DNA of 64,000 bases, taken from Brachionus manjavacas (lineage: Eukaryota; Rotifera; Eurotatoria; Ploima; Brachionidae). Positions within the stretch are counted from its first letter, which is position 1, and each line of letters begins with the position of its first letter. Location of the stretch: NCBI GenBank assembly GCA_019054805.1, contig JAHQIY010000011.1, forward strand, positions 811,001 to 875,000, written 5' to 3'. Shown piece by piece: positions 12,501 through 24,577 of the stretch. The notes beneath the pieces are model-generated. The model saw only the letters and a program-made list of their open reading frames with translations, searched no databases and was not told the DNA's origin. Made by a program: the position numbers and the translations under genes.

Positions 12501-15500
12501 CCAATAAAAAAATTATATTGTCACAAACAAATAGAAAATTTAGTTTCTTAATATTTATTTTTATTTTAAAATTTATTTCTAATACAATTTATTTAAAATT
12601 TAAATTTTAAAGTTAATTTTAGTGAATATAAAAATAAATTATGTCAACTTTTTTTTTCATTTACATAATTACTTAAAGGAATTGAATCATCCCAAAATTG
12701 AATTTTTTTTAGGAAAATAAGAAAATTGATTAGAATTGAATTGAATTAGACCAGAAATTCTGTAAGCTCGTAAAAACTGAAATAGATTCCAAAATTTCAG
12801 CCGTTTCCGTCTGGAAATACAAAAGTTATTAGAGTTTAAAGATTTATTTTTTATAACTTTTAAAAAAAGTTAATGTTTTAAATCATCAAGTTTCAATTTT
12901 TTTCTTTTTTACATTGTTACTTTATCTAAGACTATCGAGTATGCTAATTTAAGTGTTTCAAATTTAAAATTTAAAATTTTTTGACTTTTGTTCTCTAACT
13001 TTTTAGCTCACTAAAGAGGGGTCTGCGATATCATAAAATTATTCCGATCCTGAGTTATTAGGCTTCAAGTGCAAAATAATTTAAAAGTGTCTTACTTTGT
13101 TATTTTCCAAAGGAACAGAATTTTAAACAATGATCTGATTATGTCAATTATATGGATATCTATTTTGTTATATTCATTAAAAAAAAAATCAATTTTGGGG
13201 TGGTTCATGTCCTTTTGTATCCTAAATAACAAAGTTAATTCTTCAAAAAATCTGAAATTTAAATACAAAAAAAAAGTTCTTGCATGCATGAAAAATTAAA
13301 TTTTGATAAAAATGTTCAATGTTCAAGATTCCTTCAATATAAAAATTGAAAAAAAAAATAAAAAAATTTTATATGATGATTATTAGATGATTTTTAATGA
13401 ATCTTTTTAGAAATCTTAATGAAATTGAGTCCAATATCTTTAAATAATCATTAAATTGGAAAATGATTATTGTAGAAGCAATTTTATATTTTCGAGGAGC
13501 AGATTTATTATTATTTTTTAGCAAAAAAAAGAAGCAATTATTATATCAATTAGGAGCAAAAATATTTTTATTAATAGAAGAAACAAATATAATATAAAAA
13601 GGCAAATTCCAATTATTCAATTAACTAATTTAGTTTATTTGTTTTATTTTTTGATTTCTCACTTTCTTATTGAACAGAAACTGTTTTTTTGGACGACATC
13701 GTCCTCTTTTTAGCGACGCATTAGTATTAGAAGTCGATTGAGTAACTACAAATTCGCTAGCAATTGACTCAATTGTGTTAACTACGGTCGTAATAGGAGT
13801 TTCAGCATCAGTTGAAGTTGTTGAAATTGTTGTGCTCAATCGCTTGTAAATACAAAGATACTTGAAGGCTATTTCGATGGACAAGAATGTACGCTCTTTT
13901 GTTACAACGTGAACATTTGAAGTAGCGCTTCTCTCCTTGATCAGTATTTTTGGTTTCTGGGCAGATTTAAATTTGAAATTAAGAAAATCAAATAAATGTT
14001 AAATAAAATAAAACAAAAAGAACGCAAAATTAAAAACATTTTTTGAAAAAGAGATTGTTATTGAAAGTCAAGTTATCAATAAAAGTATAATATATACACT
14101 AGTCACTAACATATCACGCCATGGTTAAATTCGTCAAATAGGAATAAAAATCGATTCAAAAGCTATAAAATAAAATTTTCCATGGTTCAAGATTTTTTTT
14201 TCTTTTATGATACTTTTGTGTCAATATTATTATAATACTTGTTTAGTACTTGGTCAAAAAATAAAGAAAATTGAAGGCCTAATAAAAAAAAAAAAAAAAA
14301 TAGAAAATTAAATTTTCATGTTATGCAATTTTGATCTTAAGTACAAAACCTAGCCGATATTTAATAATTCATTAACAATACTTTGAGTTAATAATTCTTG
14401 TTTGATATTGAAGAGCCCTGGGCCTGAACCCGTTGTTCTGTGACTGCAATCTTGCTTGGCTATCGACATGGATCAAAAGCGATTATGTAGAGCCCGGAAT
14501 AGCTCGGTGCACTGGACCAGCCCTGCTATCCAACAAACTTGTCCTCACCACCCCCACACATATGTTCACTTGTTCACGTAAACACCCTATATTTTCAATA
14601 AATAAAAAAAAAAATTCTTCACCCTTTTTTCCCTTAATTAGATGAACACAAGGCGCCAATTAATTGTCTTAATTCATGCTACCAGAACTCGTGCCAGAAC
14701 AATGCCACCTGTGTGCCGGACCTGGTGACCAAGGGATACAAGTGCCAGTGCACTAGTGGTTTTTATGGACAAAAATGTGAGAAGCTGATTGACTCGTGCT
14801 ATGGCGAGCCTTGCATGAACAATGGAAAGTGCAGTGCCATGGGAAAAAAATACAAATGCGAGTGCACAGTTGGTTGGGAAGGCGCCAATTGCGAAATAAA
14901 CACCAACGACTGCAGATCGTCGCCATGCTTGAACAACGCCACCTGCATTGACAAGCTGGCCGACTACCAATGTGACTGTCCAACTCCGTACACAGGCAAA
15001 AATTGCCAAACCAAACAAGACTGGTGCTCTTCTGCCCAATCAAATCCTTGTCTAAACAAGGGCATTTGCATCCGAAGCGCAGACTCCTATCGGTGCAAAT
15101 GTCCGGTCGGCTTTGACGGCCAACACTGCCAAACCAAATTCAACTGGTGTCTGAATCACCAGTGCAAAAATGGAATTTGCCTCAACAACTCGAACAATTA
15201 CACTTGCAAGTGCCATCCAGGCTACACTAGCCGTCACTGTGACCAACCAAAGCCCATCGCTCTTCCCCTTCAATCCTCCCACAAAGACCAGCTAATCGGC
15301 TGCACTTTCAACGACTGTCTAAACGGAGGCATCTGCTTCAGGACGACCACAAATGGCCGCATCGACCCCAGAACTTGGTGCAAATGCAAACCAGGCTACA
15401 TCGGTCAAAAGTGTGAGATACTCAAGAGTGTAAAATTCGACTACGAGGACTCGTATGTCGAATTAGACTCTCAGGACACAGAAAACACTCTTAACATCAC

Positions 15501-16491
15501 ACTAAGCTTTGTGACTTTGAACCAACACTGCATATTGCTCTATCACGGATCCAAGGCCAAAAAGCATGTGTCCCTGGAGCTCAGCGATGGCCGACTAAGG
15601 GTCAGCTTTGACCTAGGCGACTCGCAGACCAACACTTTGATGAGCTACTCGCAACTAAACGATGCCAAAGAGCACACCATTCAGCTGGTTTTGTCAGGAC
15701 GAAATTTAAGTCTGACCATTGTGGACAAAAACGAGAACAAGTTCATGTCGGACTCGGGCGGACCTAGTCCCTACTTGAACGTGGGCTATGAGCCGGTCTA
15801 TGTTGGTGGTGTGCCAAACTCTGTCCAGAAGAGAATAGTCCAATTAGGCCATGTGAAGAACACATCGAGTCTGAGCGGATGCATCACCAGTCTGTATGTG
15901 AATTCGGAGCTGAAGAACATCGCATTGGTGGAGTATGCGCACAAGGTAAAGCCTGGTTGTGGGTTTAAGGAGGCGTGCTTTGAGAACCCGTGCCAGAATG
16001 GAGCCCAGTGCAGACCTATTTTTGGCCTGAACAGTGATTTTAGGTGCGAGTGTGGACATGAGTTTGGAGGAAGGTTTTGTGAGAGGAGAAAAATGAACAG
16101 TGTGAAGTACAGGGCTGCGCCGCTGTTCGGCAGAAAAGGCCCGAGGAAAAACGTGAAAAAAGAGACTGGTTGTTCAGTAAAAGTGTTTTTTGATTATTAC
16201 GCGGACTCGGCCACTGGGTGCCGGACCAAGCGCAGGATTCGAATGCTTAGATGTGAGGGCAAGTGTGCTAGAAGCGAGCTCAGGCAGTTCAAGTCAATCA
16301 GTACATTCGGATATGTGATTGGTACCAATAATAGACAAGGTGTTCGCTCGGCCAGTGAGTGCTGTGTGCCGGTTAAGACAAGAAATAGGCGCGTCAAATT
16401 GTTTTGTGAGGATGGCAGCACATATCTAAAGACCATTGAGCTAGTGAGACGATGCTCGTGTTCAAATAAGTGTGAATCAAGTTATGTGTAA
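3537..16491 (+). CDS. slit: Slit axon-guidance protein (5' partial)
   Basis: Secreted multidomain ligand; in other animals Slit binds Robo receptors and guides axons and migrating cells. Exons traced with matching phases: 3537-3608, 3667-3810, 3865-3936, 3995-4164, 6299-6437, 6490-6633, 6685-6756, 6842-6985, 8992-9657, 9712-10044, 10098-10166, 10220-10291, 10347-10490, 14414-14577, 14642-16491 (about 1,417 codons visible). They encode the last four LRRs and LRRCT of domain D1, complete D2, D3 and D4 (each LRRNT, LRRs, LRRCT), six EGF repeats, a laminin-G domain, a seventh EGF and a C-terminal cystine knot ending SYV-stop. The D4 cap [15 protein letters not shown] and following EPGIARC are close to canonical Slit. 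Most LRR exons are 72 or 144 nt with phase-2 boundaries. The exon at 8992 fuses the D2 LRRCT, the D3 LRRNT and five LRRs, which suggests intron loss. The 6+1 EGF count resembles insect rather than vertebrate Slit. Signal peptide, D1 LRRNT and first LRRs lie upstream of the window. Confidence 0.93.
4427..4642 (-). pseudogene. Transposase C-terminal zinc-finger tail relic
   Basis: A 71-codon frame with an acidic run (EEEDEEEE) and a C-terminal CKTCGGEI...YFYCVNKC cluster. The minus-strand MULE relic near 31450-31560 ends in the same way (CKTC, then after a frameshift FYCPNGRNRN), so I read this as the tail of the same family. It lies inside the 4165-6298 slit intron, antisense to slit. The adjoining 4660-4800 region also reads open on the minus strand ([13 protein letters not shown]) but I cannot name it. 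Confidence 0.4.
5421..6036 (-). CDS. Nested gene: small Cys-rich secreted/membrane protein
   Basis: Three exons on the strand opposite slit, inside slit intron 4165-6298: 6036-5793, 5745-5625 and 5571-5421. Both introns are short (47 and 53 bp) GT-AG introns, with phases 1 and 2 that match across each junction, giving 171 aa. A hydrophobic segment at residues ~13-31 ([15 protein letters not shown]) could be a signal peptide (start possibly Met13) or a signal anchor. A Ser/Thr-rich linker follows (~48-75), then a region with ten cysteines spaced [32 protein letters not shown]. The spacing recalls EB-module-like Cys-rich domains, but I cannot assign a family. No function is claimed. The consistent splicing and Cys pattern argue for a real gene, but expression is untested. 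Confidence 0.68.
7230..8028 (+). mobile_element. Non-LTR retrotransposon RT C-terminal fragment
   Basis: Two overlapping frames (7265-7660 and 7648-8028), broken by a frameshift near 7650, encode the end of a reverse transcriptase and the segment after it. Visible landmarks are [25 protein letters not shown] and [16 protein letters not shown], which match the 'K..KYLGV' thumb and 'Y.RPI..YG.E' motifs of LINE ORF2 proteins. The 3' half is charged and helical. It lies in the slit intron 6986-8991 in the same orientation. There is no endonuclease and no upstream RT core, so it is a dead 5'-truncated copy. Confidence 0.75.
8065..8170. repeat. aagtc/gactt-rich dispersed repeat
   Basis: A short stretch with repeated aagtc and gactt words (tcggacttttcagacttg, aagtctaagtcac). 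Related words occur near 1566-1640, 2965-3000, 39120-39165 and 53395-53420, often beside poly-A or poly-T. This may be the end of a small element family. The match is by motif only. Confidence 0.3.
10491..11812. other. Slit intron, no gene seen
   Basis: First third of the 3.9-kb slit intron 10491-14413. It is AT-rich with no supported exon or ORF. Confidence 0.5.
11813..12467. repeat. Long near-perfect inverted repeat (foldback)
   Basis: Left arm about 11813-12072 is almost exactly the reverse complement of right arm about 12206-12467; the only differences I saw are a few length changes in A/T runs. A loop of about 133 bp containing tcgggtcatagttgatccc separates them. The outer ends are aaagttcacgaaattc and gaatttcgtgaacttt. 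The arms contain no RT or transposase coding. It sits in the last long slit intron. If transcribed with slit it would form a hairpin of about 260 bp. No target duplication is obvious. Confidence 0.9.
12468..13629. other. Slit intron, no gene seen
   Basis: AT-rich intronic sequence. The short open frames at 13069-13299 on both strands show no family features and are probably chance. Confidence 0.45.
13630..13975 (-). pseudogene. FLYWCH-like zinc-finger transposase fragment
   Basis: In two minus-strand frames the region shows [14 protein letters not shown] (13885-13975) and, nearer the 3' side, [11 protein letters not shown] followed by a basic tail. The first resembles the core of FLYWCH zinc fingers carried by MULE transposases, and the second the KRGRP-type basic string. 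The frame shift between the parts indicates a relic. It lies in the slit intron 10491-14413, antisense to slit. Confidence 0.4.
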
Positions 16492-17160
16492 ATAAGAAAA
16501 AGTGATGAGTTTTGTTTTTAAGTTTTTATTTTTTTTTTCTTAAATAATAAATAATAAAAAAGTTGATTAATGATAATTTTTGTTTTTTTAAATTTAAGTT
16601 CAAAATTAGTTTAATTGTTCCCAGCTTAATGAATTAAACAAATTAAAAAGTTTTCTTTAAAAACGAATGTTACACATATAAATGAATAATTAAAGACAAA
16701 AATAATTCTGTAACTAAAATATGTGTTTTTCTCATCGACATAAATTTAAAATAATTTAAAGGAACACTTTTTGGTGACCAAAAAGTACAACTTTTAAGTA
16801 TTGATGTTTATTCTGTTCGAAAATCTAATTCATTTTTGATTTTTTATTTCTCATTGATCTTCTTAACACTCAAAAACCGAATTTTTTTTTATACGTGCTA
16901 AAAGAGTCAAAAAACCCTTTTAAAAATATGCTTTTTTGATAACATCAAGCACCATAATTATTCAAAATATTTTAAAAATATATACTGAATATAAGAATGT
17001 CTCTTATTAATTTTTTATTTGATTTAAAAAAATATTATACATATTTTTAAGTTAGAACTTAAAAATATTCATAAAATAAGTTTGACACAAATACAATTTT
17101 AAAATAAATTAAATTTTTTTTTTAAATTCGTATTCGTAGCTAGTTCTTAACAATTTGTCA
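16492..17160. other. Slit 3' flank
   Basis: Just after the slit stop come several overlapping AATAAA-like signals (16540-16560), suitable for polyadenylation. The rest is AT-rich with nothing I can identify. Confidence 0.4.
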
Positions 17161-18078
17161 CAATTAAAGCTCGATTTGTTTCCAATACGGAAAGAAATTG
17201 AACTTTATACATGGCTTTGAGAGGAACATTTGGGCATTAAACACTTCTTGCATAAAAGATGCCGATAAAGCCATTAAATCTCTTTTTGTAAATGAAAGAA
17301 ATGCATCAAGAGGAGGGAGTGAAAAAGAAACTTAAGTGAAAATAATCAATCAATATTAATCTAATGGTGAAAAAACGAGAAAAAAAGAACTAATTAAAAT
17401 TTCCAAACAAACTCGAGAAGACTCAAGTAAGACGAAGTATACAACGAATTATATGAAAAAACGTTTTTAGAATGCTGAATAAAAACAAAGAAATAAAGAC
17501 ACTAGTTAGAATTGAAACAGAGGAAGAAGAACACACACAAAACTAAAACATGGCATATACTTTAAGAACTGGCTTCATAGTACAGAAAAATATATTTTTC
17601 GAAACAAAAAATGCTTTAACTCTCTAAAACCTGGATTTATTGCTTAAAACTATAATGAATAAGAACTGTGAACATAATAATAAAAATAATAAAGAAATAG
17701 TGAAATGTGGAAACTGCAACAGTATTGAACAACTTTGTGGAAGTAGAGCCTGTCGTGAAACTGTACTAGTAATTGTAGAAAAGAATCTAGGAAAATTGCT
17801 GTAAAGTAAAATTGTATAATCTATCAAGAGAGAACCGAATAAAGAAGAAATTTATGATACAATTTAGATCAAGACAAATAGAATAATGACGTCTTTGTAA
17901 AGACGATATGAACCCGAGTGAAAATGAAGATTATCAACAAGATGAAAAGAATAGAACAAACAATGAATGACAAAAAGATAATCAACCAGAAATTAGAATA
18001 TTGACTTTAAACTGTAAAAGTATAATTACAAACTACTTATATATTTATGGTTTACTAAACTCAAACGATATAATCTTC

Positions 18079-18090
18079 TTATTTGAACAC
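18079..18090. repeat. Target-site duplication of RTE insertion (left copy)
   Basis: ttatttgaacac here is repeated exactly at 25712-25723. The inserted DNA begins right after it with a T run, which is the poly-A tail of a minus-strand LINE. Confidence 0.85.
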
Positions 18091-20102
18091 TTTTTTTTCC
18101 TTATTTACTCCTTGTGGAGCATATGGTCATTTCTTTTGATTTCCACTCAAGTCGTTCTTTTTATTTTTATTCTCGCTTCTCCCCATGTCATACCGATTTC
18201 GATGAGCCCTTTCGTGATTGTTGACCTCCATGTTAATGCTGGTCGTCCTATCTTACGTCGCCCTTGCGGTGTCTATTAAAGGGCTCTTTTTGGTATCCGT
18301 GTTTTTTTCATTCTAAGTGCATGCCCAGGCCATCGCAGTCTTTTGTTCTTAATGCATTGACTTAATGGCTCTGAATTTGTTCTTCTGTATAGGTCAGCAT
18401 TCGACAATTTCTCGGGCCAGTGTATCCCGAGGATCCTCTGAAATCTTCCAGTGTGGAAGGTGTTCAGGCTTTTTCTGTAAAATTAACACATCTCCTTACA
18501 TTCACTTCTGTACACCAGTGTTTCTTTTACTACACTGTTGTATTGTTTAAGTTTTGTTTCCTTGTTGTAGCTGTTTGATTTCTATGCTGGTCTGAGTCTA
18601 GCGAAGGCACTCTTTGCTTAAGCAAGTCTATTCTTAATGTCTCTGTGTGTTCTCATCGTTGTACTGATGGTACTTCCTAAATATGTGAATTCGCTTACAC
18701 ATTCGATTTCTGCGGCATCGGGGTGTCAAATTTAGTGTTGATGCACATAACTTTCGTTTTGGCCTCATTTATTTCGAGTCCGGTTGGTTTAGCATTGTAC
18801 GTCAACTCTTCCGTTTTAAGATGCATATGTGCTTCTGTATTAGATATTAGTACCAGATCGTCTGCAAAGTCTAATTCTTCAAGCTTTGCTGTTAATCCCC
18901 ATTGAATACCCCTCGCACTGGCAGTTGTTTTCTTCATTACATAGTCAATCAGTATTAAGAATAGTGTCGGATAGAGAACGGACCCTTTTCTGACTCCTGT
19001 ACACACATTGAAGCTCAGATTGTCCTTTTTCTAGAATCACGCTACACTCGAATTTCTCATTGAAGAGTTTTATCTTTCTAGAATTATGCTGCAGAACGCC
19101 TTGCTTGCTATTGGTAGCAGTGTTATTCCTCGCCAATTGTCATAGATTGTTTTGTTACCTTTCTTAGGGAGCTTAAATATTAGGCGTTTGGACTAGTCCT
19201 CTGGTATGATTTCTTGCCGCCATTTCTTGCTGAAGAGGTCTTTCAATATCCCTATTGTGACCCTCCCGTCAGTTTTCAACATTTCTGTGTGACTCCATCA
19301 ATACCTGGGACTTTTCTGTTCTTCAGGGTCTTTATCGCAGATTCTTTTTCTTTATTGCTAGGCACCTCTTGTTCAATATCGAGGTCATTGCTAGCTGGTT
19401 CAGGTTGTACAGATTCTTTAGGTTTAGGTCTATTTAGGAACTTCTCTAAAGTGCTCAACTCATCTTTGTCCTTGCTCTCTTTCAGTTGTATACGTTACGA
19501 CCTTCTTTGTCTTACACTAATGTTGTTCCTTTCTGGGAGGTTCCACATATCGCATTTGTGATCTTGTGTAGCATATGTAGGTCCCCTTTTGAGCTGGCTT
19601 CTACCGCTTCGCTAGCACGCTGGTTTATATTATCTTTTTAATCACGCTTTGCCCTTTTTTCACAAGCCTGTTCATTTCATATGATATTTCAAATTTCTCG
19701 CGAATGCGCTTCGATTTTGCTTGAAGCATTTTCTCTTTGATTTTCCTTCTTTAAGCTATCAATGTTCATGTCTCATCGGATATCCATCTTTTTCTTTTGT
19801 GTTTTACAAATCCTTCAACGTCTCCTACTGTTTTGCAATAGGCCTACCGAATTTCTAACAATCTTTTCTGTATATCCGACTCCTCTTGGTTTTCAAATTT
19901 TTGGAGACTCTTTCTTAGCTCTGTGCTGTATTCTGCTTTGCGTTTGGGATTAGCAAGGTGTCCAATATCGTATTTCTTTGCTGCATTTCTCTGAAAGGCT
20001 TTACTTAGATTCAACTTTATACATGCTCCTACCAGATAGTGATCACTATAAATGGCGGTTCCTCTAAAAACTTTGGGGTCATTTAAGGAAGACTTCCATC
20101 TC

Positions 20103-20320
20103 TGTAATATATGGGACAATAAAAAGATTGTTATAACTAATTCTTTATTAAAGATAAGATGGCTATAATAATAAAAAGAGTTGCTTATATATTGAATTAT
20201 GTACGTGACAAGATTCTTAAAAAGAATAAAGATGCTATTGCAAATTACCAAATAAGGTAAAATGAATTTAAATAAGTTCTAGTTGATATAATATTCAAGT
20301 CATCAACTTATGATATGGCA
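20103..20320 (-). repeat. 3' LTR (218 bp)
   Basis: On the minus strand it starts TGCCATATC and ends ATATTACA. Compared by eye with the other LTR it differs at four bases and by two compensating 3-bp indels (about 98% identical), so the insertion is fairly recent. Confidence 0.92.
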
Positions 20321-20332
20321 TCCCCCTTCTTT
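20321..20332 (-). other. Polypurine tract
   Basis: Minus-strand AAAGAAGGGGGA lies directly against the TG start of the 3' LTR, the expected site for plus-strand DNA priming. Confidence 0.8.
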
Positions 20333-20473
20333 AAAATGTTTTCGTCTCGATAATCACATTATTTCTCTCAATCGAATATCAATTGAATCTATTGAATTTA
20401 ATTCTTCTCCATTGTTTTCAGGTCTTGCTTGAATTAAATTACAACTTCTTTTATTGCTATTTAGTAGAAAACA

Positions 20474-21694
20474 TTAAATCAGAGTGAATAGACAAAAGCT
20501 CACTACAATAATAAATAATAATGAGTAAATAATATATTTAAAATAATTTGAAAAATATTCCAAAATACTGGTCACTTTATTCTTTAATTCATTAAAATAT
20601 TTGCCATAAATTCCTTTTGAATATTTATCTTCTATTGGTCTTAAATGTTTATCGTCAACATTGAAACCGATTATTTCGCTGAAGACTTTTATTTCGTCTA
20701 AATTAGACATCAATATATTTGAATGGTGAGTATTTATTAGTTTGACTTTCGAGTTAAAAATGTTTATTTTTTGCTGTTTAAAATATCCATGTTTGTAAGA
20801 TAATATTTCCATATTTTGCCTTTTTATAATCTCACCTTTAAAAGGATCATCTATTTTGATATAAACAGAATCCCTCTCACACGTTATCTCAGTACCATGC
20901 AAACTAATAATACCGTTATTATGTAGGAAACCATTAATTTTATTTTCTCTTAATTTAAAACTTACTACGATTTCTTTATAGCAATGCTTTATATTTGATC
21001 GTTTTATTTTTATGTTGCTGGCATTGTAACATTCAGGAATATATATAATTCCGTTTTCTACATATAATATTTTAAGCCAATTTTTGTTCAGTCTTAAATA
21101 TTGCTTATCCAACATCGAGAAAAGTTTTAACCTTAATTTCAAATTAAAACATGCTTGATCTTTCAATAAATTTATCCATCTTAAATCTTCCTTTTGATTT
21201 AAGTCGATTTAAGTTATAAATGGGCATTCATGAAAAATTTCTTTTTTCCAAACAAGAATTGAGTTATCAATTGAACATTGAAATTTTTTTGCGAAGCAAT
21301 TTCGATTAATGTATAACGATGATTCTATGTCATCAGCAATAATATCTTTTTTAGTCATTTAGCGTTTATATCCATGCATATAATTCGTATCAAGCCAATT
21401 GAACTTTGGATTTGGGTATTCATAGAATGAGCAAATTATTTCGCTACATTTCATTGTTTTGTCAAAAATATAATCATATGTTTCAATTCTTCATCTCTTT
21501 TTTTCAACCATATACCAGCACTCTTCTTGATTTAAAGCAATAGGCTGCCAATCAGATTTTTTACAATATTTTGACCCTAAAATATTTTCAGTACAATTCA
21601 TGTCAATTCTATCTACTTTACAGTTATATCCTATTCCAAATATTAAATGATGAATCTTATTCAATATTGATAAATTATCGCTATTACCATGCAT
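20474..21694 (-). pseudogene. Env-like third ORF of LTR element (broken)
   Basis: After integrase, one minus-strand frame stays open over about 1.2 kb except for a few stops (near 21490, 21360 and 21210). It encodes a protein with many spaced Cys residues in its N-terminal half and one strongly hydrophobic stretch near the C terminus (about 20480-20540, LLFIIVVSFCLF), as expected of a type I envelope-like glycoprotein with a membrane anchor. Position (third ORF, before the polypurine tract) and topology support the call; I cannot tie it to a particular viral glycoprotein family. No start signal peptide is clear. Broken and not expected to make protein. Confidence 0.6.
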
Positions 21695-21718
21695 TTCCGG
21701 AAATTTTCTTATTATTAA

Positions 21719-24480
21719 TTATTTTTTTTTATTCTCTTTCCATTTTATTAAATATTCTATTTTATTATTTTTTGTTCTATCGTCAAGAATACATTCAACT
21801 TCACCAACATTTGTGTCAAAAACTTCCTTTTCAACTATCTTTAATTTTTCTAAAGAAAATTTTTGAGTCAGTCTAGATCCAGTTTCATCTTGTAGGAAAT
21901 AGTTTCCACGCTCATCATGATCGAAAATTTTGTATGATCCCAACCATCTTGGAGCTAGTTTTGATATAATGCCATCATTTCTTTTATAAACAATTGTTCC
22001 ATTTTGTTAAAATTTTCTTTCAATTCGTTTATTTTTGCTATTTGTTAATTGCATTTGTTTTTCTTGTGCTGCCTCAATATTATCTAGTGTTTTACGTCTT
22101 GTATTTTCAATTGATTCTCTTATTTCTACAATTCTCTTTATTAGGCTCTCCTCTTCCATTGATTAATTAATAGACAACCAGTCTTCAAATTTATTGCATT
22201 TCTTTGAATACACGACCTCAAATGGTGTTATTTTCGTTGAAGAATGTATCTTAGTGTTGTATGCCAATTTTACAAATGGTACCCAAGAATTCCAATTTCT
22301 TGAGTCTTTTTCTGAAAGTTTTCTTAAGGTGTTCGAAAATGTCTGCACAAATCTTTCGATTAGACCGTTATGTTGGGGACTATATGCGGCTACTGTTTTG
22401 TGCCATTCAACCCCTATGCTATTTTTAAGGCGATTGATTGATTCTGAAATTAATGAAAGTTCATTGTCACTCATTATTCTTAATGCCGGTCCGTATGTGC
22501 AAAAATAATTTAAAAGTGAAGAAGCGATCTCTTCTTTTTCTTTCGTCTTTAGACAGAATATTTCAACATATTTACTTATATGTTCTTCTATGATCATAGC
22601 TCCTTTATAACCTTCTTTGGTCTCATCTAGACCCCACACAAAATCAATACTTATTTCATCTTGGAGTCCTGTAACATGATTGCAAAATGCTGGATGATGT
22701 TTTGTTAAATATCTATCATTCCTAATACAGACTTTAGTATTTTTGTTAAATTTTTCAACATCATTATACATCTAGGCCAATAGTATGCTTGGGAAAGCTT
22801 TTGATATGTTGTATTAATTCCGAAATGTGCTGGGGCTGAATGTGCACGGTCAATTACATCATGTCTCTCTTCAATTTTAGGAACGATTAGTCGATTTTCT
22901 CCTTTAAAAAAGTAAAGAATATCACTTATATAATCTAATTCGTATTTTGTTGCAATCGATTCAATAAGTTTAACTTGTTTCTTTTCTGTTCCATTTTTAA
23001 AATTTCCATACCTAAGAAAATGTATAAGTGAACTATCTTCCCACGGTTCCAAACATTTTTGACTTTTTTCTTCAACATATATTTTACTTATCAAAACTGG
23101 TCGGCTTAAATAATCAGCATTATTATGCAATCTTCCTTTTCGATGCACAATTTCAAAATCAAATTGTGACAAATTTAATACTCCATCTTGCTAAGCGGCC
23201 CATTGGATCTTTAATTTTCATTAAAAATGTGATTGCACTATGATCAGTAACCAAAATAAATGGTACACCTATTATAAAGTGTCGAAATTCTTTAATTCCA
23301 TGAACAGCTGAAGCCATTTCTTTTTCCGAAATGCTCATATGAAATTCATATCCTTTAAAAAGTCTAGAAGAATATTCAACAACATATTCAATTGCATCTT
23401 TTTGTCCAAGGACAACACCAATAGCGAACACCAATAGCAAATGTCATCAACAAATATAATCACAAATTCCAGATCACCCAGAATTTGATGCATGATTCGT
23501 GAGAAAACCATAGGGGCATTTGTTACTCCCATTAGCATCATGTTCCATTCGAGTTTCCTTGTTCCATCACTAAAAGCTGTATATTTTTTTGACTTCTCTT
23601 CGATATGAATTTGAAAAAATCCTGATTTCGCATCACATATACTAAATATTTTTGCATTTCTTAATCTGTGCAATAATTCTTCAACTCTTGGTATTGGCCA
23701 GTCTTCTCTAACTGTTAATTTGTTTAATTACTTAAAATAGACAACCGTTCTGAATCCTCCGTCTTTTTTCTTTACCATGAAGAATGGCGAACAATAAGGA
23801 GAATCTGAAATCCTTATAATGCCAGATTTAATGAGTCTATTTTCTCTGTTTCTGAATGTCTGTAAGGTTGTTTAAATACTATCTTATCTTCTTTTAATCT
23901 TGTCTTAAATTGACCAATTTTACAACCACCTCTAAAATCTTCATAATTTTTTGCAAGATTCTCTTTAATCAATAAGCTTAAGTCTTTAAAATCTTTTGCA
24001 AATTTCTTTGTGATATTTATCTCAGGTTTTACTTTTAATTGTAAATTTTTAAATTCAAAGCTAAAACTATCATCTAATTCTTCATCATTCTCGACAAATA
24101 ATATTTCATTTTCTATCTTTTCATAATTATTTAAATTTAACTCGTGTTTATCGTATTTAATCAAACGTTGTTTTGGAAAAACTCCTGTTCCAGTTAAGTT
24201 GAAATAGTCAATGCCTAAGAGAATATTGTATTCTTTGTGCTTAAGTATTAACATAGGTAATTCGCATATTATTCCTCCGATATTTACTTCTAGTGCTTCA
24301 GTTTACCCACACACATCAACTATCCTATCATCCGCAAGTCTGACCTTAGTTTCATCAGGCCAAAATCTTATTCCATTTTTTATTGCGCAATCTTCTGCTA
24401 TTATTGACATTGTGGCCCCTATAACAAAAACTATTCTATCAACATTTTTCTTATTTATTAGACCATTGGTCATTAATAAA
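21719..24480 (-). pseudogene. pol: protease, RT, RNase H, integrase, chromodomain-like tail (broken)
   Basis: In transcription order: a protease region around 24470-24250 where the expected D-S/T-G-A reads VIGAT, so the catalytic Asp is gone; RT from about 24250 with CSPFFMVKKKDGG-like and IFVDDI motifs (~23450); a junction near 23430 with a doubled gctattggtgtt, where sequence jumps from the RT active site into AIGVVLGQKD of RNase H, so the RT thumb and the start of RNase H are deleted; integrase with an HH-CC-like region (RAHSAPAHFG, ~22830) and D, D, E positions in SIDFVWGL, IMSDNE and NGLIERF (22300-22650); then a GPY/F-like segment and a short chromodomain-like end (EVECILDDRTKNNKIEYLIKW, 21730-21800). 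Several stops and frame changes. Confidence 0.85.
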
Positions 24481-24577
24481 CTTGTTGATTCTGCTAAGAG
24501 TGATACACAATTTATCTTTTCATCATTAGTATCATATGGTAAATTATTAGTTTCTTCGTCGTTTATTCTTGCATAAT

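Noticed and set aside
13069..13299. Overlapping 76- and 65-codon frames on both strands
   Set aside because: AT-rich chance frames without motifs, in a slit intron.
14674..15282. Long minus-strand open frames opposite the last slit exon
   Set aside because: They are shadows of the Cys-rich EGF coding on the plus strand; no own splice or domain signals.
20474..21166. Env-like frame as a host membrane protein gene
   Set aside because: It lies between integrase and the polypurine tract inside paired LTRs, and the frame is interrupted by stops.
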